DNA from: Phellopilus nigrolimitatus
Taxonomy: Eukaryota; Basidiomycota; Agaricomycetes; Hymenochaetales; Hymenochaetaceae
Reading direction: 5' to 3'
Length of the DNA: 64,000 nucleotides
Assembly (NCBI GenBank): GCA_021029095.1
Contig: JAJOHG010000030.1
Location: 310,001 to 374,000, forward strand
A program made the position numbers and the translations under genes. The notes beneath the pieces are model-generated. The model saw nothing but the letters and a program-made list of their open reading frames with translations, did no database searches and was not told the DNA's origin. Shown piece by piece: positions 42,520 to 50,343 of this stretch (its first letter is position 1; each line of letters starts with the position of its first letter).

Positions 42520-45500
42520 TCAAGCCGAGAGGAGTCCGAGTGCAGCGGCGAAATGCTTGACCTTGAAGGACGGTAACGGCTTCGTGAGCGCGTCGGCAAC
42601 CATGTCGGCGGTCGGGCAGTAGATTAGCTTGATGGTGCCGTTTTCGCAGACCCAGCGAAGGAAATGGTAGCGTATGTCGATATGTTTTGTGCGCACGTGG
42701 TACTGGTGGTCCTTCGTAAGTGCAATGGCGGATTGGTTGTCGGAGAAGAGAACTGTCGGTCCCGCGAACGGCGCGAAAACTTGCGCAATGAGTTGGCGAA
42801 GCCAAATTGCTTCTTTCGCCGCGTGCGTGGCCGCGACGTATTCGCTCTCAGTCGTCGAGAGCGAAACGATCTCCTGTTGTTTGGAATACCAAGAAACGGC
42901 GCCGCCGTCGATGAGAAATGCGTTACCTGAGATAGCGCGTCTATCCTCCTGCGTGCTTCCGTCTGCGTCCGTATACCCCATCATTCCACCACTTTCGGCA
43001 CTCCCAGTCCCTCCGTATGTGAGCCGAAGCTCGCGGGTGCCCTTCAGGTACCGGAAGATGCGCTTGACAGCATCCCAGTGCGCGGGGCCGGGGTTCGTTG
43101 AGAAACGCGACAGGAGCGTTACGGCGAATGCGGTGTCGGGTCGAGTGGCCATGGCCGCGTACATGATCGAGCCGAGGGCCTCGCGATACGGTGTGTCGCG
43201 CATCAGTGCACGGTCTTGCGTGGTTTGCGGCCCCTGCTGGCTGTGTAGGTGGATGTTCGGATCCATCGGCGAGGAAGCGGCCTTCAGGTCTTGGAAGTTG
43301 AACCGACGGAGTATGGCCTCGATATAGGCCGACTGCGAGAGCGACAAGGTTCTTGCGTCGCGGTTCCGGCAGATTTCGATTCCGAGTAGCCAGTGTAGTG
43401 GCCCGAGGTCAGTGACTTCAACATAGCGAGCGAGACCAGCTTTTAGCGCAGACACCAGAGAGGTGGAGGACGCAGCAATGGTGCAGTCGTCGACGTGCAC
43501 GACGACGACAGTCACGTCACGTCCCACGTGACGGAAAAACACTGCCTGGTCCACGTCACAACGTGTCAGTCCGAGCTCGTCGACGAAAATCCACGTTAGT
43601 TTCTGATACCACCGTCTCCCACTCTGCTTCAGTCCATACAAAGTCTTCCGCAACCTCAAAACCTTTGTGCCCGCGCCGCGCGGCACATATCCAGGTGGGT
43701 GTCTCATATAAATAACCTCACCGGCCTCCAACTCACCGTTGAGATAGGCCCCTTTTATGTCCACCTGCTCCAACTCAAGGTCAAGCCGTGCCGCCATCGC
43801 AAGAGTGGCACGGATGGATGCCAACTTCGCAACGGGCGCGAAGGTGTCGAAATAGTCGACCCCCGGGACCTGGCTGAAGCCTTGCGCAACAAGACGGGCT
43901 TTCCGCCGGACAATATTTCCGGCGGCGTCCTTCTTTATCTTGAAGACCCACTTGGATCCGACGATATTGGCACCGGCGGGCGGCTCCTCCAACACCCACG
44001 TACCGGCCGCGCGCAGCGTTGACAACTCGTCGTCGATGGCGCGCTCCCACTCGGACCACTCAGGTAAGCGTTTCGCTTCCGCGAGCGACCGCGGCTCGAG
44101 TCCTTCTGCCTCTTCCATTGCCGCGCAAAACTCGTACTCATCGTCATAATCGTCCTCTTCAACTAGCTCGGCCGCATCGTCGCTCTGGTCGACGAACTCG
44201 CGCATCGTGCGCATACCCCGCGGAACGGCACCATCACGACGCCAATGCGTGTGCGTGCCCTCTCCGGCATCAAGACGACGTTGGTAGGCCGATGGGAAAC
44301 GAATTCGGCGCTCGCGCTGCGGCGGGGGATCGGCCGCGACTGGTCTGGACTGCCCGCGCTGCTGCGGCGGATCCTGTGGAGGATCTTCGCGCTGCTGCGG
44401 GCGATCAGCCGCTGCGGGTTCAACAGGTGTGGGTGGCGGCGGGTCGGCCGACAAATCTGTTGGCGGGTTATCGGGCAGATTAGCGGATGTCGGCGGTGAG
44501 TTCTTCGGGGTCGGCTCGTCTCCCCCTCCATCCAATTCCTCCCCCTCGAGACGACTCGAAGTCTCTCCGGGGTCAAAATAAACATTCCGCTCGACGCTAA
44601 TACTTTTCTTTTCAGGCCAAAAAATCCGCTGTCCATTCGACGTCGCGTCGAATCCCATCCAACGGCCTTCGCGCGCGCGCGGTTCGAGCTTCGAGCTCGA
44701 ACTGTCGTGTACCCAGCACCTCGCTCCCCAGGTGCGCAGCCCACGAAGGTCCGGCTTCGTGCCTGTCATCGCCTCGTGCGGTGTAACGTCCTTCAGCGCG
44801 CGCGTCGGGGTGCGATTCTTCAACCAAACGGCGTGGCGCGCGGCCTCGGCCCACAAGAACTTCGGCAGCCCGCTCGCGTGCAACATAGCACGCACCTTCT
44901 CGAGGATCGTTCGGTTCAAACGCTCGGCAACTCCGTTATGCTCCGGCATGTCGTGTACGGTGAGTTTCTGTTTCGTACCCTTGCTTTTCAGGTGCATAAC
45001 GAACTCTTTACCAGTATACTCGCCGCCCCGATCGGAGTGAAGTACGCGAATCTTCGCATTCATCTGGGTGTCGGCCCATGACTCGTACTGACGGTAAGAG
45101 CGAAAAACGTCACTCTTTTTCTTCAACAGGTACAATTTCGTTACCCGCGTCGCGTCGTCCGTAAACGAGACGTAGTAGTGTCGGCCGCCGAGCGAGCGCG
45201 TCGGCGCCGGCCCCCAAACGTCGGTGTGGACTTCGGCTCCGAATTCCGTCGCGCGGTCGCCGCCTCGCTCGCGCGCGATAGGTTTGCGCTGCGCTTTGCC
45301 ATAGACGCAAGACTCACAAAACGTCGGCGCCTCGCCGGATGTATCCAGACGAAGACCGGTCACAAACCCCTTACGCACGAGCTTTTCGGCCGTCGCGGGC
45401 GCGATGTGGCCCATGCGAGCATGCAGCTCCATGAGGCTCATCGTGTCCTCGGCGACATTAACTGCGTCTTGCAGTGTCGGATCAACGGACGCGTGCGCAA

Positions 45501-46905
45501 AACGGTACAGGCCTTTCCCGGATCGAGGGATCGCTCCAACGCGCAAACCGGCCGCATCGCGCAGCACGCATTTGCCTCCAGCGAAGGTAGCCGAATACTC
45601 CGCGCGGTCAAGCGCGCCAACGGAGATCAAGGTATAGCCAACCTCGGGGGAATACAGGACTTCAGTGAGTGTCATCCTCGTTGTGTCTGTGCCGTTCGGG
45701 AGCTCGATAACTAATTCTCCCTCACCCGTGGCGTGGAATGGCTGCTTGTTCGCGGCGTGAAGGCTTTTTGGCGGCGTCTCAGCGAACGAAGAAAAATCGG
45801 CGCGGTATGGCGAGATGTGGCGGGTAGAACCAGAGTCGAGGATCGCGCGACGTGCATCGTCGGCCTCGCGAGCATGCGCAACGTACGCGCTCGTTTCCTC
45901 CTCACTGCCCTCCTCCTCGCTATCGGAGCCCGAGCTCGATAGCTCGCCGTCGTCCTCATCATCGGTCCAGGCGTCCTCGGGCTCGCTATCCGACATGTCA
46001 ACAAGCCCGGGCATCGAGTCCGTCTCGTCCTCGTCGTCGGACCACTCCCATGCCGCGTTGGCACAGTCCCAGACACCGTCCGAGTCCGAGTCCGAGTCGA
46101 CAGCGTGCGCGCTGTCCTTGGACTTGTCCTTGGACGCGTCTTTCTTTGGCTTCGGGCACTTCGCGCGAAGGTGCCCGGTCTCGCCGCAGTTCCAACAGGC
46201 GCCGCGCGGCTTCGCGTTGCCTTTGGGCTTCGACTTCGCGGACGAGCTCACATGGAGAGCCTCGTCTTTGTCTTTCGAGTTCCTAGCCGGCTCCTTGCGC
46301 TTCGACTGGCGCTCTCGCTTCTGCCGATCCGCCTCGTCCGAGATTATGTGGATCAAGACCTCAGGATCGACCTCGAAAACGCGGTGTTCATCGTCATCGG
46401 CCAGGGTAGCGGACATGCGTGCCGCTATCTCCGCTGCTGTTAACTGCGAAGATGCAAAATTCGCTAGTCGGTTCGGAATCGAATTGATGATGGTCGAGCG
46501 AAAATCCTTGTCGGAAATCTCGACACCGGACTGCGCGAGCGTCTCGCGCCTCGTGCGCAGCTCGCTCAAATACTCGCGGACATCAACATCCCCCGGGCAA
46601 CGTGCCTCGAGGAATTCAGTGCGAAGGGAGGTCTGCGCGAATGCAGACTTCTGCGTGAACTCGCGTACAACTGCGCTCCATCGCGCGGCGCAGTTCGGTA
46701 GGTTTCCGACTTGAATCAATGTCGAGTCGGCAAGACGCTGCGACAGCAAGTACATCGCAACATCCTCGGACCTATCCCATGCCTCAACGGCATCGTTCGG
46801 GTTCGGATCACCATCCGCCAACGCTAGCGCAACAGCAGCGTCGCCAACCGGCTCCGGGCGCGTCGACGTCCCGTCGAAGTGGCCCCACTTCCCCTTCGCC
46901 TTCAC
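42520..46905 (-). CDS. gag-pol: Copia-2 Gag-Pol polyprotein (intact from Gag residue ~33)
   Basis: 1,461 codons without a stop. The frame opens at a GTG only because the true N-terminus is cut off by a nested insertion. Domains in order: Gag, CCHC knuckle CWNCGETGHLRAKC (~237-250), acidic linker, protease DSGSTRH (~357), gag-pre-integrase HARMGH, integrase core (HTDVWG, HSDRGGEY, then E; HNGVAERLNRT), acidic/proline connector, reverse transcriptase (ARLVAQGFSQ, FAPVAKL, IKGAYLNG, YGLKQSGRRW, HVDDC), RNase H (TESEYVA, KHIDIRYHF) ending near LTKPL. All catalytic residues that I can check are present. Confidence 0.93.
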   Translation of the reverse strand: MKAKGKWGHFDGTSTRPEPVGDAAVALALADGDPNPNDAVEAWDRSEDVAMYLLSQRLADSTLIQVGNLPNCAARWSAVVREFTQKSAFAQTSLRTEFLEARCPGDVDVREYLSELRTRRETLAQSGVEISDKDFRSTIINSIPNRLANFASSQLTAAEIAARMSATLADDDEHRVFEVDPEVLIHIISDEADRQKRERQSKRKEPARNSKDKDEALHVSSSAKSKPKGNAKPRGACWNCGETGHLRAKCPKPKKDASKDKSKDSAHAVDSDSDSDGVWDCANAAWEWSDDEDETDSMPGLVDMSDSEPEDAWTDDEDDGELSSSGSDSEEEGSEEETSAYVAHAREADDARRAILDSGSTRHISPYRADFSSFAETPPKSLHAANKQPFHATGEGELVIELPNGTDTTRMTLTEVLYSPEVGYTLISVGALDRAEYSATFAGGKCVLRDAAGLRVGAIPRSGKGLYRFAHASVDPTLQDAVNVAEDTMSLMELHARMGHIAPATAEKLVRKGFVTGLRLDTSGEAPTFCESCVYGKAQRKPIARERGGDRATEFGAEVHTDVWGPAPTRSLGGRHYYVSFTDDATRVTKLYLLKKKSDVFRSYRQYESWADTQMNAKIRVLHSDRGGEYTGKEFVMHLKSKGTKQKLTVHDMPEHNGVAERLNRTILEKVRAMLHASGLPKFLWAEAARHAVWLKNRTPTRALKDVTPHEAMTGTKPDLRGLRTWGARCWVHDSSSSKLEPRAREGRWMGFDATSNGQRIFWPEKKSISVERNVYFDPGETSSRLEGEELDGGGDEPTPKNSPPTSANLPDNPPTDLSADPPPPTPVEPAAADRPQQREDPPQDPPQQRGQSRPVAADPPPQRERRIRFPSAYQRRLDAGEGTHTHWRRDGAVPRGMRTMREFVDQSDDAAELVEEDDYDDEYEFCAAMEEAEGLEPRSLAEAKRLPEWSEWERAIDDELSTLRAAGTWVLEEPPAGANIVGSKWVFKIKKDAAGNIVRRKARLVAQGFSQVPGVDYFDTFAPVAKLASIRATLAMAARLDLELEQVDIKGAYLNGELEAGEVIYMRHPPGYVPRGAGTKVLRLRKTLYGLKQSGRRWYQKLTWIFVDELGLTRCDVDQAVFFRHVGRDVTVVVVHVDDCTIAASSTSLVSALKAGLARYVEVTDLGPLHWLLGIEICRNRDARTLSLSQSAYIEAILRRFNFQDLKAASSPMDPNIHLHSQQGPQTTQDRALMRDTPYREALGSIMYAAMATRPDTAFAVTLLSRFSTNPGPAHWDAVKRIFRYLKGTRELRLTYGGTGSAESGGMMGYTDADGSTQEDRRAISGNAFLIDGGAVSWYSKQQEIVSLSTTESEYVAATHAAKEAIWLRQLIAQVFAPFAGPTVLFSDNQSAIALTKDHQYHVRTKHIDIRYHFLRWVCENGTIKLIYCPTADMVADALTKPLPSFKVKHFAAALGLLSA

Positions 46906-47375
46906 GGCACTTCAGGCACCCCCTTACCAAGGACCTATTAGGTAGGACTGGCCCATAGGGAGTAGCCATCTAGGAGGTCCTGTTTGGTTATATGAATCCC
47001 ATGGCTGATGGGCGTGCCCAAAACCTTGGGCATGCCCAAACATATGGGAATGACCAAATTTGGGCATGCCCATTTTGCTGGGCACGCCCAAAATTGTAAA
47101 AAAATTAAATTATGCCACCACCACGAATTGAACTACTACCCTTCTGCTTACTAAACACCAACACTTTTACCAACTGGGTCACACCGCTTTTTTACATTAC
47201 TATTATAGATGTGTATATATAGGCTATCTACCAACCAAATTAGGGCTCAAATCAATTTGACTTAACCAGAATATCTGCTGTCATGGGGACTTGGGTCTCC
47301 TGTACCCTTTTTGCAGTTATGGATTTAATCTTGTGCTCTCCAAGCTTGATTTGGTCTTGAATATAAGATCATTGC

Positions 47376-47703
47376 TAGGGCATACCACGAAAAGCCAAAA
47401 TGTGTCAAGACAAAGGAGAAGGATGGGGATAAAGAGGTAGAGGTGGAGGGTTAGCTCATAGAGCTTTTTTGTGTAGTTTGTCTAATCAATTTTTACAAGT
47501 GATGCAAAATGGTACAAAAACCCGTGAAGAACCATATACTAACCCGCCGACCCGCTTGACCTGTACCCACGGGTTTCTGAGGACCCGCAGATCCGAGTCT
47601 CTATGGATCCAGGTCAAGCCGGGTCCAGGTCGAAGATTTTTCGTCGCGGGTGACCTGCCAACGGGTCCGGGTCAACCCACGAGTGGACTCGTGGTATGCC
47701 CTA
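47376..47703. mobile_element. hAT-like MITE, 328 bp, innermost insertion
   Basis: Inverted ends TAGGGCATACCACGA...TCGTGGTATGCCCTA are flanked by an exact 8-bp repeat ATCATTGC (47368-47375, 47704-47711). The interior is rich in ACCCG/CGGGT words. No coding capacity. It belongs to the same TAGGG-ended class as the MITE at 28709, but the two differ in sequence. Confidence 0.87.
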
Positions 47704-48260
47704 ATCATTGCAATTGGAGACAACTCACAGTATGCCCTGCACTTTTGTACAGTTCCATTCAAATGTGTAACCTCCTGGTTAGTAGTTACTACCTTCCCTG
47801 ATGACGACACGTAGGTGTATATAGGTGCGTTGCGGACCCTTTCTTTTCTTCTTTCTTTCTTTCTCTCTCCTTAGTCATGTGACTGTGTGCCTTCTTTGGG
47901 CATGCTCTCGCCTGTGTCTCGGGACTTTATCTCTTACTGTCTTGAACACAGGTATGTACTTTAGCAAACACATGTATACTATGATCTCTTACTGTCTCAA
48001 ACACAGTTTTTGTTCCCATTTTGTCTCTAGTGTTTCCACCTCGCAGTGGTTTCCAAAATGAGTTTTTAACTTCATTGTGCCTTTTCCCTTACAATATACT
48101 TATACATTCTTTACACTGTTATCCATACAAGAAAGGCTTGTCAAAGGGGGTGCTTTGACAAAAAATACCTTTGTTATGCCTTTTTTTGTGTGGACAAAGG
48201 TAAAAAGAAATAGGGTAGATAACCTATATATAAACAAGTATAGGAATGTTAGAAAAAGTG

Positions 48261-48323
48261 TGGTGGCTCAGTTGTTAAGAGTGTTGTTGGTTGGTAAGTT
48301 AAGGGTTGTAGTTCAATTCATGC
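48261..48323 (+). other. tRNA-like A and B boxes in right TIR
   Basis: TGGCTCAGTTGTT (48264-48276) resembles the RNA polymerase III A box, and GTAGTTCAATTCATGC (48308-48323) resembles the B box, 47 bp apart, which is tRNA-like spacing. The mirrored copy in the left TIR (minus strand, B box 47123-47136, A box near 47164-47181) keeps both boxes. A complete cloverleaf was not demonstrated. Confidence 0.5.
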
Positions 48324-48536
48324 TGGTGGCATAATTTAATTTTTTTACAATTTTGGGCATGCCCAGCAAAATGGTCATGCCCAAATTTGGTCATTCCCAT
48401 ATGTTTGGGCATGCCCAAGGTTTTGGGCACGCCCATCAGTCATGGGATTCACATAACCAAACAGGACCTCCTAGGTGGCTACTCCCTATGGGTCAGTCCT
48501 ACCTAATAGGTCTTCCATAGGGGGGTGCCTGAAGTG

Positions 48537-48637
48537 TTCACGGCGGCTTGGAAGCGCATGCGGTATATGACCCAGTTCGCTCCGCTCGTCGCGAGCTTCG
48601 GAACACTGGCCGGGAGGGTGTCGTGCGAGTTTGACAT
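48537..48637 (-). pseudogene. gag: Severed N-terminus of Copia-2 Gag
   Basis: An ATG at 48637 opens about 31 codons (ending ANWVIYRMRFQAA) that run into the insertion at 48536. The frame resumes exactly at 46907. Start MSNSHDTL and the NWxxYRxR pattern fit Copia Gag N-termini. Without splicing or excision the element cannot make full Gag. Confidence 0.8.
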
Positions 48638-48703
48638 TACGGCAATTTGGTACGTTAAAACGATTAGATTCGGCTTGCTCAGTGGTCAGCAAGGCTCATA
48701 ACC

Positions 48704-49228
48704 TTTTGCAAGGTGAGACAGGATCCGCGCGAAGAGACAACCTAATACACGGTAAGCTCAGTCGATCGCGCGGCGGTGCGAACGTCTATCATAGTAAACT
48801 AACCTAATACACGGTAAGCTAGTTTAATAGTCTAATAAGCAAAAGTATAATAGAAGATGTATAATAACGAGTGCTCACCTCAGTCGATCGCGCGGCGGTG
48901 CGAACGTCTGAGGTGGGCGAAAGAATAAAGTGTCTTTTTATGCTACTGCTTTGCGGGCCTTTGGATAAGCCGTTTTACTCTACGAAAGAAAGGGGACACG
49001 ATAAAAGGAGATAAATGATAAGTAAATAGCAGTCCGATTGGTCAACAATAAATGGGGGTATGGGGGACGATCGGGAGTGGTGCGCGGACGACGGTTCATC
49101 CGCGCGCCGACCAATCGCGGTGCAGCGAGCCTCGGGCTCGCAGAGCCGAGACGCTGCGCTCGCGGCAGCACGTCCGAGCACGCAACCGGTGCGCGCGGGA
49201 CGGGGCTCCGCCGGCTTGCGCTCCAACA
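48704..49228 (-). repeat. Copia-2 5' LTR
   Basis: Same length and internal layout as 41988-42512, with one substitution seen at 49047. Confidence 0.9.
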
Positions 49229-49486
49229 CGGACTTATATTAACTTACATCCCATCAAGGTTCACAGCAATTTTGCAGAATATTTCCGCGAAGGTGTCTCT
49301 CAAAAGTGTAGAAGGTTTTTTTTTCTTTTTTTTTGTCCGAAAATTTGAAACAAAACATGCTTAATCGGGAAAGTGCTTAAATTTGCGTTTCTCCCTTAAT
49401 TCTATTATGAAGATTAAAATCTCAGACCAAAATTCGTAAAATTGCGGCCCCTATAGAGGTGCCGCTTTTTGCCTGCTTACACTGTA

Positions 49487-49740
49487 GTTTTATGTTGCAA
49501 TCCCAGGCCAAGGTTGGGCACAAACTTCGCCGAGCGTGCAGTATGCGCCGCCTCTGGCAGTGGCGGATCCTGCCCGAAATCGAAGCCGAGGTTGAGGCCC
49601 ATATCAGCGCAGTAGTTGCCGAGCGGGCACGGATACGGTGTTGAGTGAGTTGATGGGAGGCTCGTTCGAGGCCAACGACCATGAGTTTACGGTGGAGCGC
49701 TCACCGACGCGTGCGGCCCGCCACTGTTAGCTTACTGGAT
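49487..49740 (-). pseudogene. HIR1 relic, right part
   Basis: Decayed similarity to ~52060-52200 of HIR1 (GAAGCCGAGGTTGAGGCCCAT against GAGGCCGAGGTCGAGGTCCAT, then GTTGAT..GATG.TGGGAGG). It continues the relic at 40950-41663 on the other side of the transposon nest. Confidence 0.45.
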
Positions 49741-50343
49741 TAACAAGTCTGAGTTTGAAATCCTTCTCTCGAAATGCGTGCTGCAAAAGCTGTCGAAAAT
49801 ATGCAGAGTAAAAATTTCGGACAATCACAGCTAGCTCCGAATGAGGAGGCAAACACACCAGATACTCCTTCTAAAGGTCCGGCTCAGCCACAGACACCAA
49901 TTCTGCACAAAAAAACTCCCCTCTGATTGAAAGCAAAATAACCCTATTGGCGCTGGGTCAGAGACAGCTACGCAGTAACTGAGTTAGAACCCCAAGTACA
50001 TTTGAAGTCCAACTAGCTTATTCTTTACATGCGGGACCTAGAGCGGAAACCCGTCCGCAACGGAAAGCATTTCACGTTGTCGACATCGATCACGCCGTAC
50101 CAAGTACAATCCGCATTGCTCTAGTGCGTGGTGATGAACAGTAGTAATGTACAGAGACGGTAGAGACCACAGCATAAGGTGTGAAAGGAGGCACAGGTAG
50201 AAAGATATAAGCGGATAAGTTATGGATGGAATCTCTAGTCAAAGATCTCCCCTCCTCGAAGAAAACCCGGAGGAAACACAAAACAGCGAACGCACACGAA
50301 GCACCGAAGCCGAAAGCGAGATGCATCGCGGGAGTGCACACTA
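49741..50343. other. Intergenic, HIR1 3' side
   Basis: No gene seen. It includes the presumptive HIR1 3' UTR and terminator; nothing else is recognisable. Confidence 0.4.

Larger units (their letters stand above)
46908..48536. mobile_element. 1.6-kb TIR element nested in Copia-2 gag
   Basis: Ends CACTTCAGGCACCCCC are inverted. Similarity continues for ~330 bp on each side (46908-47243 and 48200-48536), and a 7-bp direct repeat TTCACGG (46901-46907, 48537-48543) brackets it. Removing the insert and one repeat joins Gag in frame. The TIRs hold several (T)GGGCATGCCCA palindromes and a tRNA-like stretch. There is no transposase; the superfamily is unassigned because a 7-bp duplication is unusual. 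Confidence 0.85.
41988..49228 (-). mobile_element. Copia-2: young Copia LTR retrotransposon
   Basis: The LTRs (41988-42512 and 48704-49228, 525 bp each) differ at one base seen (42331 G versus 49047 A). A 5-bp target duplication CGGAC flanks the element (41983-41987, 49229-49233). The primer site, minus-strand GGTTATGAGCC at 48693-48703, fits the initiator tRNA-Met anticodon arm; the purine tract is at 42513-42525. The polyprotein frame is intact apart from a 1.6-kb DNA element inserted near its N-terminus. Insertion is evidently recent. Confidence 0.95.
41664..49484. mobile_element. Pogo-like element 2 (575 bp without nested insertions)
   Basis: Imperfect inverted ends (TAGTGTAAGTAGTCAAAA at left; reverse complement CAGTGTAAGCAGGCAAAA at right) are flanked by TA (41662-41663, 49485-49486). 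The internal words TTTGAAACAA and the reading frame of the transposase-associated remnant (RQIPEVVKVRKAI, 41939-41987, minus) match the element at 26325-27371. It lies inside the HIR1 relic and contains the whole Copia-2 nest. Confidence 0.7.

Noticed and set aside
47376..47703. ACCCG-rich palindrome as a subtelomeric or regulatory element
   Set aside because: Clean TAGGGCATACC ends and the ATCATTGC duplication identify a MITE.
48243..48340. Functional tRNA gene
   Set aside because: A and B boxes are tRNA-like, but I could not form a full acceptor stem and anticodon arm, and the copy lies in a transposon TIR.
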